Assembly (NCBI GenBank): GCA_963923035.1
Contig: CAWUKT010000023.1
Location: 21,306-85,305 of the forward strand
DNA length: 64,000 nt
Direction: 5' to 3'
DNA from: CAWUKT01 sp963923035
GTDB taxonomy: Bacteria > Bacteroidota > Bacteroidia > J057 > JADKCL01
Position numbers and translations under genes: made by a program. This document shows, piece by piece, positions 14,429 to 23,229 of the stretch (its first letter is position 1; each line of letters opens with the position of its first letter). The notes beneath the pieces are model-generated. The model made no database searches. It was not told where the DNA came from and saw only the letters and a program-made list of their open reading frames with translations.

Positions 14429-16657
14429 TTATTCTATCACCAACCGCTTCGTGATCCGGTCCTGATCGGACGAGACCGTGATGAAGTAGGTGCCCGCGCC
14501 CAGGGAGCTGAAGTCAAACTGGGCAGAGTTGGTTTGTAAGATGTCGCGCTGGACCAGAACTTGTCCGTAGATGGAATGGACGGAGAGCTGGTAGGAATCT
14601 GACGTACCGGTGATGTCAACCTTCACGTTGCCGGAGGTCGGATTCGGGTAAGTTTCGAAGTCAAATGCCGGCTCCGATCCCGAAAGTCCTTGCTTGCCGA
14701 AGCCCAAGGCAGAAACCCGCATTTTCTGGCAAGTTACAATGGTGCAGTTGGAGGCCAGGAAGGTCGCGGTGAGGCATGCCATATACGTTCCTCCAATCGC
14801 GTAGGTATGGGTCGGAGAGCTCTGCGTCGAGGTATTGCCATCGCCAAAGTCCCACAGGTAGGAGACGAACTGACCACCCGTGATATTGCTGGTATTCGTG
14901 AAGGTCACATTCAGCAGGTTCTGGGTTTTGGTGAAGCTGATGGTCGATCCGTTGCCACAGGGGGCCGCGCAATTGACTTCGACGGTTTCGCAGGCCGTGC
15001 TCATCGAGCAGATGTCCCCGTTGGAGGTCATGCCGTAGGAGTCCAGGCAAATGGTATAGGTTCCATTTCCGGGCATCGAATGAACGAAGGGAACCGCTCC
15101 CCCAAGCCCAAAGGAGTTCCAGAAATAGCCATTGGGACCGGTAATCGTCCACTCATGGGCGCTAAGGGTACCTCCGATGATTCCTACGAGGGGAGTGATA
15201 TTGTAATCCAGGCAGGGGCCGCCGGACGTGCTGGAGGAGATCGCCAACAAGCCGGAAGTGATGCTACAAGAGGTCTCACACGCGTCTCCAATGCCGTCGC
15301 CATCCGAGTCCAACTGGCTGGGATTCGGTGTATTGAGGCAGTTGTCGGTGGCATCGGGAACTCCGTCGCCATCTGCATCCGGAATCATTCCGGTATTGAC
15401 CAGGCAGGGAATCAGCTGCGGCAAGGCATCTCCGGTTTGCTCTCCGGCAAGGCTCAACTGGTTCAGAACAAAGTTACTCGCGGCCCCGGCCAGGTCAGGG
15501 TTGTTGATCACGGACAAGCTGTTCGCAATTTGGATGCCGCCGGAAACGATTTTGGCGGCATAAATCTTGCCGTCCATCCCCATCTGGATCGTCACCTTGT
15601 TCAAGGAGAAAGCAGTCCCGGTATTGCCGTAGATGAACTGCCGGCCGAAATTCAGGTTGGAAGTATTGTACTGGATGATGGCCTCGCCCATGGTCGCATA
15701 GAGGTAGTTGCCATTGGGGGAGAACTCCACCGTATTGCCGAAGAATTCGAAGGTGGACGGAACCGTATTCGAATTGGGCGTTACGGCTCCGGTAACGTCG
15801 TTGAAATTCCAGAGGTACAGGACCGGGTTGGGCGTGGTCGTATTGCCCTGCCACAACGTAGAATAGCCGATCTTCGTCCCATCCAGCGAAGCCTTCATGC
15901 CTCCGGTACTGGCGGAATTGTTTTCCAAATAACCATTGGTAAAGTGGTCGCCTTCGGCATCGCTGATCACCGGGGCGCTGATGCCGGAGGAAGTGATCCG
16001 ATACGCGAAGAATTTGTGGAAGGGATTGATGACCAGCCACCAGGACGCGTCGTCATCGTGCTTGATCAAGGTCATGTTGTGCTTGTAGACCTTGGAATCA
16101 ATCTCGAACGTGCTCGTGTTCAGGTACGGCAGCAGGTTCAGGTTCGAGTTGAGGGTTTCAACGGTCCCCAGGCCGCCGTTGGCGGACATGTTGACGATTG
16201 AATAATAGTAAGTATCGCTTGTCACCCCATCCTTCAGGTAGAAGATGTAGTAGCGATAGGGATCCGACGGCATCGGCACGATGATCACGTCCTGGACATA
16301 GGAGCCATTGCCAAACAGCGTTCCATTGCCTCCTTGCATCGGGACATGGTTCTTGTTGTACACCGTGGTGCCATCGGTATAGAAAAGCAGGTTTCCGCCC
16401 AAATCGCTGATGGAAGCGGAGGGGCGGAAAGGATGGTTGATTTGCCCATTGGTCAGGGCACTCGGGGGAGAGGTATTAAAATCCACCCCGGCCCCTTCAC
16501 CGAAATACCAGTTGGCATTTACCCCCTGGCAGATGGTTTGGGCTTCACTTCCCAGCGGAATGAAACAGAGAAGTAGCAGTAAGAGCGAAAGTGTGATCCG
16601 AATAGTTGGGGATGCAACCTTGGAATCACTTACATTTCGAGAGTGGTCGACTTTCAT
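14429..16657 (-). CDS. Secreted PKD-domain protein with T9SS type A sorting signal
   Basis: The 742-aa protein has a signal peptide (hydrophobic run at residues 22-38, ending GSEAQ). The N-terminal half (about 40-400) looks like a beta-propeller or lectin-like domain ('NWYFGEGAGVDFN', 'LLFYTDGTTVYNKN') often seen in Bacteroidota surface proteins. Residues near 425-460 are thrombospondin type 3 calcium repeats (DADGDGVPDATDNC, DSDGDGIGDAC). A PKD domain follows (YLWDFGDGNTS). The last 80 residues are a type A sorting domain (YPNPTSGNVKV ... GTYFITVSS ... KRLVIE), which directs export through the type IX machinery to the surface. It stands alone, without operon partners. Confidence 0.92.
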   Translation of the reverse strand: MKVDHSRNVSDSKVASPTIRITLSLLLLLLCFIPLGSEAQTICQGVNANWYFGEGAGVDFNTSPPSALTNGQINHPFRPSASISDLGGNLLFYTDGTTVYNKNHVPMQGGNGTLFGNGSYVQDVIIVPMPSDPYRYYIFYLKDGVTSDTYYYSIVNMSANGGLGTVETLNSNLNLLPYLNTSTFEIDSKVYKHNMTLIKHDDDASWWLVINPFHKFFAYRITSSGISAPVISDAEGDHFTNGYLENNSASTGGMKASLDGTKIGYSTLWQGNTTTPNPVLYLWNFNDVTGAVTPNSNTVPSTFEFFGNTVEFSPNGNYLYATMGEAIIQYNTSNLNFGRQFIYGNTGTAFSLNKVTIQMGMDGKIYAAKIVSGGIQIANSLSVINNPDLAGAASNFVLNQLSLAGEQTGDALPQLIPCLVNTGMIPDADGDGVPDATDNCLNTPNPSQLDSDGDGIGDACETSCSITSGLLAISSSTSGGPCLDYNITPLVGIIGGTLSAHEWTITGPNGYFWNSFGLGGAVPFVHSMPGNGTYTICLDSYGMTSNGDICSMSTACETVEVNCAAPCGNGSTISFTKTQNLLNVTFTNTSNITGGQFVSYLWDFGDGNTSTQSSPTHTYAIGGTYMACLTATFLASNCTIVTCQKMRVSALGFGKQGLSGSEPAFDFETYPNPTSGNVKVDITGTSDSYQLSVHSIYGQVLVQRDILQTNSAQFDFSSLGAGTYFITVSSDQDRITKRLVIE

Positions 16658-16884
16658 TTAAGATGTAAATTTATTGTTATGTTGATAGTGGCTGAAGACA
16701 CATGTTGATTCTTCCCAATATCGCACCCATTTCCCCGAAATAAAGCAATTAACAGCACTTAATCCCCTGTCTGACAAACGGATATTATGGCACAAAATCA
16801 TGCTGTAAACACTTAATATTCACACCTATTCAACTCACACGGATTCACCTACATTTTGCCCCCAAATCGTTACATCTGAAAAAG

Positions 16885-16926
16885 AGAATCCGACCTGACT
16901 CCATCGAGCCCGGTCGGATTTTTTTT
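16885..16926. terminator. Rho-independent terminator
   Basis: Nine-base arms (AATCCGACC / GGTCGGATT, near 16889 and 16911) are followed by eight T on the plus strand and flanked by a T-rich tract on the minus strand. It lies 25 bases beyond the stop of the minus-strand gene at 16951 and may work in both directions. Confidence 0.75.
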
Positions 16927-16950
16927 CACTCCCGTATCCTTCCCTTCAAC

Positions 16951-17676
16951 TCAATCCATCTTTTCCGCCAACCGATACTCCCCTTCCTTCAGTTCCGGCA
17001 GCCCCAATTCCTTTCGGGCGGCATTCGCAGTCTCCAGCGAACCGATTTCGGGAGGTAGGACCTGGCCGGAAGCCGCATCAAATTGCTCGTTGGTACCGTA
17101 GAGCTGGGGTTTCCGCATGATCTTGCCGAGGATGTTGTCGTAAAAGGTCGCAAAGGTGCGGGCCGGCATCCGACCGGCGTCCACCTCGGCCCGCAACAGC
17201 TGGCTGTATTCCGCGTGGTACTCCGGAATCTCCCAGTCCTTCTGGGGATGGACCAGCAGCAGCAACTGGACATAGTTCTTCTCCGGCACAATCTCCTCCG
17301 GAATGAAACCGTAGATTTCCCAGACGCCGCGAATCATCAGGTGGTTCTGGAAATCCAATTGGTGCTGGAGGGCGTGGAGAGAGTCTTTGGCGGACTCGGA
17401 CAGCGACAGTTTCAGGCTCTTGGCGTAGACCAATCCCGGGCCGACGCCGTCGGTCTCCATGAGCGAATCAATGCGGGCGATGATGGCATCGTCCAGGGTC
17501 TGGTAGGTCAGGTAACTCCGGTAGCGTTGATCGGCCTCCTCGATGGTCGCGAAGGCCTGGCGCAGGTAGGCGATTTCGGCTTCGTTGACAGGCTTCTTCA
17601 TGTCCTGGCTGTACAAAGAGTTGAGACCGAGGCTAAAGAAACCGAAGAGGGCGAGTAAGCGAATATGCTTTTTCAT
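16951..17676 (-). CDS. Exported DUF6624-like protein
   Basis: I start at ATG 17676 (MKKHIRLLALFG), which gives a clean signal peptide ending near SLYSQ and a 241-aa protein; the longer frame to 17742 adds a charged leader that would block export. The core 'GFIPEEIVPEKN...VHPQKDWE...FYDNILGKIMRKPQLYGTN' resembles DUF6624 proteins, whose function is unknown. It is divergent from the two-component system at 17823, and the shared upstream region carries repeated CTTAA boxes, so it may be a target of that system. Confidence 0.75.
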   Translation of the reverse strand: MKKHIRLLALFGFFSLGLNSLYSQDMKKPVNEAEIAYLRQAFATIEEADQRYRSYLTYQTLDDAIIARIDSLMETDGVGPGLVYAKSLKLSLSESAKDSLHALQHQLDFQNHLMIRGVWEIYGFIPEEIVPEKNYVQLLLLVHPQKDWEIPEYHAEYSQLLRAEVDAGRMPARTFATFYDNILGKIMRKPQLYGTNEQFDAASGQVLPPEIGSLETANAARKELGLPELKEGEYRLAEKMD

Positions 17677-17748
17677 AAGTGCGATGTTATTTTTCCTCAA
17701 AACTATCCCGCTGCCTCCCTCCTTTCGCCTGTCCGAATGCAAAGGCCG

Positions 17749-17815
17749 GTTAAGAAAGTGTAAAAAACCTTAATGAAAACTTAAATCCCCCCAATTTTCC
17801 CCAATTCCCCTTAAT
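17749..17815. promoter_or_regulatory. CTTAA direct repeats, candidate response-regulator site
   Basis: CTTAA occurs at 17769 and 17780, exactly 11 bases apart, and again at 17810; a GTTAAG is at 17749. Direct repeats spaced one helical turn apart are the usual target form of OmpR-family regulators. They lie between the DUF6624-like gene and the kinase gene. This is inferred from spacing only. Confidence 0.3.
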
Positions 17816-17822
17816 TTCAAGC

Positions 17823-19178
17823 GTGGATCGATCCCTTCCATACTACAACCGGCTCAGCCTCTTCGCCGTCCTGGTCCTGGCCATTCTGGTCAGCCTTCAG
17901 ATTTTGTGGGTGGTCAAAGCTGTGCGGTTTCAGGAGCGGGTCATTGTTCACGAATTGAAGGAGGTGGTGGGAGAATTGGGACTGGAAATCAATGCGTTGA
18001 ACCACGATGCCTTCCACCAGGACCTCCCCCAACTGGAAAGCATTCCGGTCGATACCCTGGCCGCGACCGTCCAGGCCTTTTTACACGCCCGGGGATTTAC
18101 CGAGGACATCCACTTTGCCCTGTTCCAGGACTCCACCGCGGGGATATTCCGCAGCAATGCCCCGAACCTGCGGCCGGAATTGATGGCCTCGGAGGTCCGG
18201 ACCTGCATGAGCTGCATCGTGTCGTTTTGGACGGTGCCGACGCCCAGCGAAGAAGACCCGGACCTGGATTCGTTGCCCAGAAACGACCTCAAAGCCGCCT
18301 CGACCTTCCAATATTACCGACCGGTCACCGGCCTCAACAACAGTTCGGGCCGCACCCTCTGGTTGTCCCTCTACCAACCAAATACCCTTTCGATTGCCCT
18401 CAAGGCCCTCGTTTACCTGTTCGTCCTCAACATTGCCCTGCTCCTCATCCTCCTCGTATTGTTCCGCTACCTCATCCGCTCCCTCTCCCGCCACAAGTTG
18501 TCTTCGCAGGTAAAAACCGACTTTTTCAACAACATGACCCACGAATTCAAGACCCCGATCAGCTCCATTCGCCTGGCTTCCCGGGTCCTGCGGGCCGAGT
18601 CCAATCCCGAAAAACGCAGCACGTACCACGACCTGATCGAAAAGGAAAGCCGGTCCCTCGAACAGCAAATCGACAAGCTGCTGGAATTGTCGTTGTTGGA
18701 AAATGATCAGTTGACGCTGGAAATGGAGCCGGTGGAATTGTGCGGGTTGATCCAGGAAGTTCCGCGTCGGTTGGCGCCCTTGCTGGAGGAAAAGGAAGGC
18801 CAACTGCGGCTGGATTGTCCGGGGGAAACGCTGTGGATCCAAGGCGATCGCTACCACCTCCTGAACAGCCTGTGTAACCTGGTCGAGAACAGCTTGAAAT
18901 ACGCGCCCAAAGGCGTCCAGATTCAAATCCAGGCCGCTCAGCGGCCCGAAGGCGTGGTCCTCACCGTCGAGGACAATGGGCCGGGCATCTCCGAGGAAGA
19001 CCGCAGCCGCATCTTCAGCCGCTTTTACCGCGGCGACTCCCAGGGCCGGGCCCGGGGATCGGGTTTTGGGATTGGGTTGAGCTACGTCAAAAGCATCGTC
19101 GAGGCCCACCGGGGCCACATACGCCTGGCACCCGGCCCGGGGCCGGGAACCACCTTCATCATCCAGATCAAGCCATGA
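17823..19178 (+). CDS. Two-component sensor histidine kinase
   Basis: This 451-aa membrane kinase appears to start at GTG 17823. Transmembrane helix 1 is at residues 11-32 and helix 2 at about 196-217, bracketing a periplasmic sensor domain of roughly 160 residues with a CxxC pair (TCMSCIV, 128-132). The phosphorylated His is H240 in the H-box 'NNMTHEFKTPISSI'. The ATP-binding domain shows an N-box (LCNLVENSLKYAP), G1 (EDNGPGI) and G2 (GSGFGIGLSYVKSIVEAH). It overlaps the response regulator by ATGA, the standard layout for a cognate pair. The ligand is unknown. Confidence 0.95.
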   Translation: MDRSLPYYNRLSLFAVLVLAILVSLQILWVVKAVRFQERVIVHELKEVVGELGLEINALNHDAFHQDLPQLESIPVDTLAATVQAFLHARGFTEDIHFALFQDSTAGIFRSNAPNLRPELMASEVRTCMSCIVSFWTVPTPSEEDPDLDSLPRNDLKAASTFQYYRPVTGLNNSSGRTLWLSLYQPNTLSIALKALVYLFVLNIALLLILLVLFRYLIRSLSRHKLSSQVKTDFFNNMTHEFKTPISSIRLASRVLRAESNPEKRSTYHDLIEKESRSLEQQIDKLLELSLLENDQLTLEMEPVELCGLIQEVPRRLAPLLEEKEGQLRLDCPGETLWIQGDRYHLLNSLCNLVENSLKYAPKGVQIQIQAAQRPEGVVLTVEDNGPGISEEDRSRIFSRFYRGDSQGRARGSGFGIGLSYVKSIVEAHRGHIRLAPGPGPGTTFIIQIKP

Positions 19179-19849
19179 ACAAGATTCTCCTGTTGGAAGA
19201 CGATCCGAGCTTCGGGTATATCCTGTCCGAGTACCTGCTGCTTCAGGGATTGGATGTGGAATGGGTGAAAACAGGAAAAAAGGCGTTGGAAGTGCTGGGA
19301 AATAAGCGCTATGACCTGGCGATCCTGGATGTGATGCTGCCGGACACGACGGGGTTTGAGGTGGCGGAAAGGGTCAAAGGCCAACATCCGGAATTGCCTT
19401 TTATTTTTCTCAGTGCCCGCTCCCTCAAAATCGACCAATTGAAGGGCTACAAGGTCGGCGCGGTCGACTATATCACCAAGCCGGTGGACGAAGAATTGCT
19501 CCTGGCCAAGATCAGGGTGTTGGTTGGCCACCGACAGCCCCCCGCTCCTACTCCGACGGCCTTCCAAATTGGCCGTTACCACTTCGACGCCTCCCTCCAA
19601 CAACTCACCCTGGGCGACCAGACGATCCGGCTCACCAACCGGGAAACCGCTCTCCTGCGGCTCCTGTGCCAGCACGAAAACCAATTGTTGCCGCGCAAGA
19701 AGGCGCTTCAGCAGATTTGGGGGAATGTGGATGAGTTCAGTCGGCGCAGCATGGACGTGTTCATCTCCCATCTGCGCAAGTACCTCGCCGATGATCCGTC
19801 GGTGCGGATCGAGAATGTCCACGGAACAGGATTTGTCCTTCGGACCTGA
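19175..19849 (+). CDS. OmpR/PhoB-family response regulator
   Basis: The receiver domain (residues 1-118) has acidic residues ED at 8-9/10, phosphoacceptor D52 in LAILDVMLP and K102 in ITKPVD. The C-terminal winged helix (about 130-224) has the typical 'LTNRETALLRLLCQH' and 'SMDVFISHLRKYL...VHGTGFVLR' blocks. The 224-aa length is normal for the family. It is translated from an ATG that overlaps the kinase stop, so the two proteins form one signalling unit acting as a transcription factor. Confidence 0.96.
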   Translation: MNKILLLEDDPSFGYILSEYLLLQGLDVEWVKTGKKALEVLGNKRYDLAILDVMLPDTTGFEVAERVKGQHPELPFIFLSARSLKIDQLKGYKVGAVDYITKPVDEELLLAKIRVLVGHRQPPAPTPTAFQIGRYHFDASLQQLTLGDQTIRLTNRETALLRLLCQHENQLLPRKKALQQIWGNVDEFSRRSMDVFISHLRKYLADDPSVRIENVHGTGFVLRT

Positions 19850-19854
19850 GCGCT

Positions 19855-20352
19855 TTATTCCAAGACCTTCAGGATCGTCTCATAGTAAATCCGGGCACGC
19901 TCTTCGGAGAAATAATCGATCACCAAACCCGCCACTCCCAAGACCAGCAACCCGATGGAAATGGATTGAAACACCGGACTTTTGAAGAACCAGAAGGCTA
20001 TGATCGCCACCACAAAGCTGACGGTCGCAATCACCTTGGAGACCGTATAGAGATATTGGAAGTCCTCCACCCGCTTCTTTTCCGCCTGGATGAATTCGCT
20101 TTCTCCCTCTTCAAACGTCGCCCGCATTTTCTCCACCCGGCTCTGGTTGCTCAAATACATCGAGATTCCGACCCCGGTCAACAGCACGGCCACCACCAAG
20201 GTGGGGATCACGAGGGCCCTCCCGTAAGGCGTCATGGCATATTTCCATAGCAGAAAGCCAGACACCAGCGCGATGGCTCCAAAGCCGGTAATGATGATCG
20301 CTTCGGACATTTCGCCCTTCAGCCAGTTCAGTGTGTCGTCAAAGAAGTTCAT
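19855..20352 (-). CDS. Small multi-pass membrane protein
   Basis: I start at ATG 20352 (MNFFDDTLNWLKG), giving 165 aa; an upstream ATG at 20379 adds nine residues. Four hydrophobic segments occur as two pairs: 'IIITGFGAIALVSGFLLW' and 'LVIPTLVVAVLLTGVGISMYL', then 'VIATVSFVVAIIAFWFF' and 'ISIGLLVLGVAGLVIDYF', separated by a charged helical stretch. It resembles uncharacterised Bacteroidota membrane proteins. It converges on the response regulator, five bases away. Function unknown. Confidence 0.8.
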   Translation of the reverse strand: MNFFDDTLNWLKGEMSEAIIITGFGAIALVSGFLLWKYAMTPYGRALVIPTLVVAVLLTGVGISMYLSNQSRVEKMRATFEEGESEFIQAEKKRVEDFQYLYTVSKVIATVSFVVAIIAFWFFKSPVFQSISIGLLVLGVAGLVIDYFSEERARIYYETILKVLE

Positions 20353-20627
20353 GTTAAAATAGAGTCGGATACGGATCAAACATATTTCTGTCTACAATGA
20401 TCGGAAATCCACCTGGCCCGGCTATGCACAAATCAAGGTTTGCCCAACACATTTAACCGAATCCAGGGTCAAGGCCGATCATTTACATTTTCCCCCTCCG
20501 CAGCCCCTCCCCATCAAACCACCTCACAATCAAGCTCATAAACATGCATTGACTTCCATTTTTCGAAAAATATGTTATATTATACCTGCAAGGCTTTCAT
20601 TTTTTTTCAATTCAAACCTCATCTGTT

Positions 20628-21950
20628 ATGCGCGTATTGCTCATCATGCCTGCTGCTCTTGACCAGCAGGGCCGTCCCGTCAAACTGAAAAAATTGTACC
20701 TCCCCGCCACGACGATGGCTATGCTGGCGGCCGTGACGCCCCCCGATGTCGAGGTCAAAGTGATTTACGAAACCATTGAAGACATTCCCTGGGACGAACA
20801 TTGGGACCTGGTCGGGGTGACGGGGATGGGTTCGGGAACGGTTCGGGCGTGGCAGATTGGGGATGCGTTTCGGGCAAAAGGCGTCAAGGTGGTGATTGGC
20901 AGGGTCGGTCCGACGCTGTGTGATCCGTCTTGGAGCCTGGCCCACGCCGATTGCCTCGTCCTGGGCGAGGCCGAGGATTTGTGGCCGGGATTGATTGAGG
21001 ACGCACGGCAGGGAAAATTGAAGCAGGTCTATAAAATGGACAAGGCGCCGGACATGGCAACATTGCCCACGCCCCGCTACGATGTCATGAATGTGAAGCG
21101 GTTTGGCTTCTTTCGCAGCGTGCAGGCGACGCGGGGATGCCCGTTTCCCTGTGAATTTTGTTCCGTCCAAACCTTCTTCAAACGAACCTACCGCAAACGG
21201 CCCGTGGAAAAGGTCATTGAGGATATTCGGGCCGCCAAGGCCACGGGAAGCCGTTTCATCTGCTTCCTCGACGACAATATTGGCGTCGACTTCAAGTACT
21301 GCGCCAAGCTGTGGGAGGCCCTGATCCCCGAAAACATCATCTGGATCAGCCAGTGCTCCCTCCACATTGCCCAGCGCCCCGATCTCCTCGACCTCGCCTA
21401 CCGGAGCGGTTGCCGCCTCCTCGCCTTTGGCCTCGAATCCCTCAACGAGGGCTCCCTCTCGAACATCAGCAAAACCTTCAACCGCCCCCGCCAATACGCC
21501 GAGGCCTTCAAGACCATTCGCAAGCACGGAATCGAAATCTCGATTTCCATGATCATGGGACTCGACGATGACGACCATCCCCAAACCTTCCAGAACACCT
21601 ACGAATTCATCACCGAGAACCGGGTGAAAATCCCCCGTGTCCACCTGCTCACGCCCACTCCCGGCACCAAGCTCTACGACGACCTCAATGCCGATGGCCG
21701 TATCCTGACCCAGGACCTCCAGCGGTTCACTGGCGGTCAGGTAGTCTTTCAGCCGAAGAATATGAGCGCCTCCGAACTGGAAGGGCACTATTGGAAGCTC
21801 TACGACAACCTGTTCAGCTGGCGGAACATTTACAAACGCTCCCGCCCGAATCCAGCCCGGCTCAGTCCATTCTTCTACGGGGCCTTGTTCACCATCAACC
21901 TGAATTACCGCATGAACATCCGCAACCGGGTCATTCCCGGCAATACCTAA
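20628..21950 (+). CDS. B12-binding-domain radical SAM protein
   Basis: The 440-aa protein has an N-terminal Rossmann-like cobalamin-binding region (1 to about 140, 'MRVLLIMPAAL', 'DLVGVTGMGSGT') and a radical SAM domain with the cluster motif CPFPCEFC near residue 170. The 'FICFLDDNIGVDFKY' and 'LLAFGLESLNEGSL' blocks match the family. The B12 region lacks a clear DxHxxG motif, so cobalamin may not be bound by His. Proteins of this type methylate or rearrange lipids, hopanoids, tetrapyrroles or peptides. The neighbouring sterol-desaturase-type gene makes a lipid substrate plausible, but this is inference. Confidence 0.85.
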   Translation: MRVLLIMPAALDQQGRPVKLKKLYLPATTMAMLAAVTPPDVEVKVIYETIEDIPWDEHWDLVGVTGMGSGTVRAWQIGDAFRAKGVKVVIGRVGPTLCDPSWSLAHADCLVLGEAEDLWPGLIEDARQGKLKQVYKMDKAPDMATLPTPRYDVMNVKRFGFFRSVQATRGCPFPCEFCSVQTFFKRTYRKRPVEKVIEDIRAAKATGSRFICFLDDNIGVDFKYCAKLWEALIPENIIWISQCSLHIAQRPDLLDLAYRSGCRLLAFGLESLNEGSLSNISKTFNRPRQYAEAFKTIRKHGIEISISMIMGLDDDDHPQTFQNTYEFITENRVKIPRVHLLTPTPGTKLYDDLNADGRILTQDLQRFTGGQVVFQPKNMSASELEGHYWKLYDNLFSWRNIYKRSRPNPARLSPFFYGALFTINLNYRMNIRNRVIPGNT

Positions 21951-21970
21951 GTCTGGCCTCACCAGATCCA

Positions 21971-22012
21971 CCAACAGCAAAAGCTCCCGAGGGAGCCTTT
22001 GCTGTTGGATTT
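21971..22012. terminator. Bidirectional terminator between convergent genes
   Basis: Eleven-base arms (ccaacagcaaa at 21971-21981 and its complement at 21998-22008) enclose an inner GCTCCC/GGGAGC stem. It sits between the converging radical SAM and hydroxylase genes and can serve both. Confidence 0.8.
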
Positions 22013-22021
22013 GATCCATCA

Positions 22022-22927
22022 TCAGGTTTGGATGGACTGGGAACCCGTCTCCTTCCTCTGTTCCGCCTCAAAATAAGCGGGGCGCCAGGTCAGGTCACCA
22101 AAGACGATCCGCCAACGGTCCCGCCATGTCCGGCATTTCCGCAGGTCTCGCCAGATATTCGCATACTCAATGAAATTGATTTTCAGCGGGTTGTTGGTAT
22201 TGATGTTCTTGGTCAGACCGTACACGACCTTTTCCTCTTCCCGCTGAAACGTGCCAAACAGCTTGTCCCAAAGGATGAAAATCCCACCGTAATTCTTGTC
22301 CAGGTACTTTTCGTTCGACCCGTGGTGGACGCGGTGGACCGACGGCGTATTGAAGATTTCGTCGAGGATGCCCAGCTTCCCGATGCGCTCCGTATGAATC
22401 CAAGACTGGAATTGGGCGACGAGGACCATGCCAATGATCGCCTGGAAAGGGGTGAATCCGACCAGGACCATCGGAACGAGGAAGATCCATTCGATGGCGC
22501 TTTCGATGATGCTCAGGCGGAAGGCAATCGTCAGGTTATAGTCTTCCGACGAATGGTGGACGCTGTGGTTGGCCCACAAGATTCGGTTCTCGTGCTCGAT
22601 CCGGTGCATCCAATAGTAGGAAAAGTCCGCCACCAGGATGGCCAGCGCCCAGGTCCACCCGTTGACGGGGATCGAGAGTGGAGTGAGCCATTGAAAGGGC
22701 AGCAGGCAGAGGATGCCAATCGTGCCGAAGAGAGTATTTTCCAGCAATTGGCCCAGGATAAAGATGACGAAATTGGCGCCGGAGTCTTTCCAGCGGCGTT
22801 TTTTCCGGGTGATCAGGTCCACCAGCGTCTCGATGGTCACAAGGGACATGTTGAAGATGAAGAACAGCCCTACGTATTGCATGATGGGGGCCTTTTCGTA
22901 GAGGTAGACAAATGCAGTCAGGTCCAT
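22022..22927 (-). CDS. Sterol desaturase/fatty acid hydroxylase family membrane di-iron enzyme
   Basis: The 301-aa protein has several membrane helices and the three histidine clusters that bind two irons: HRIEHEN near residue 111, HSVHHSS near residue 123 and HRVHH near residue 200. Such enzymes hydroxylate or desaturate lipids, carotenoids or alkylglycerols using O2. The exact substrate cannot be inferred. It is last in a row of minus-strand genes (FAD oxidoreductase, AraC regulator, small membrane protein), with 49 bases to the gene before it. Confidence 0.92.
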   Translation of the reverse strand: MDLTAFVYLYEKAPIMQYVGLFFIFNMSLVTIETLVDLITRKKRRWKDSGANFVIFILGQLLENTLFGTIGILCLLPFQWLTPLSIPVNGWTWALAILVADFSYYWMHRIEHENRILWANHSVHHSSEDYNLTIAFRLSIIESAIEWIFLVPMVLVGFTPFQAIIGMVLVAQFQSWIHTERIGKLGILDEIFNTPSVHRVHHGSNEKYLDKNYGGIFILWDKLFGTFQREEEKVVYGLTKNINTNNPLKINFIEYANIWRDLRKCRTWRDRWRIVFGDLTWRPAYFEAEQRKETGSQSIQT

Positions 22928-22976
22928 GGGCTAGTGTTTGGGGTTGGAAATGGGAAAAAGAGAATCGGGTCGGATT

Positions 22977-23177
22977 TCAGGCGACCGGGGTAGATTTTTG
23001 GGGAATGAAATGGGAGAACCAGAGGAACCACAACAGGCCCGTGAGGGCCCACGCCGAGTGGGTGCCCTGGAAAAAGGAAATGACGGAGGGCAATTCGGCA
23101 AAGCCGATCAGCCCCAGGAATCCCAGGTACCAGAATCGGGAAAATTGACGGGTGGGGGAATGTGGTTCATTGCTCAT
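22977..23177 (-). CDS. Small membrane protein, 66 aa
   Basis: Two hydrophobic stretches (FWYLGFLGLIGFAELPSVISF and 'ALTGLLWFLWFSHFI') follow a short polar N-terminus. The gene fills the space between the AraC regulator and the hydroxylase on the same strand. It is not recognisable by family and could still be a chance frame, but hydrophobicity and position favour a real gene. Confidence 0.5.
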   Translation of the reverse strand: MSNEPHSPTRQFSRFWYLGFLGLIGFAELPSVISFFQGTHSAWALTGLLWFLWFSHFIPQKSTPVA

Positions 23178-23229
23178 GAACCAAAAGAAGGGGAACCGGA
23201 AGTGGGAAACTTGTCCGTTTTGGACAATG

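Noticed and set aside
14690..16201. 503-residue plus-strand frame opposite the PKD protein
   Set aside because: Composition is Gly/Arg/Ile-rich without signal or domain, while the minus strand has signal peptide, PKD and sorting domain.
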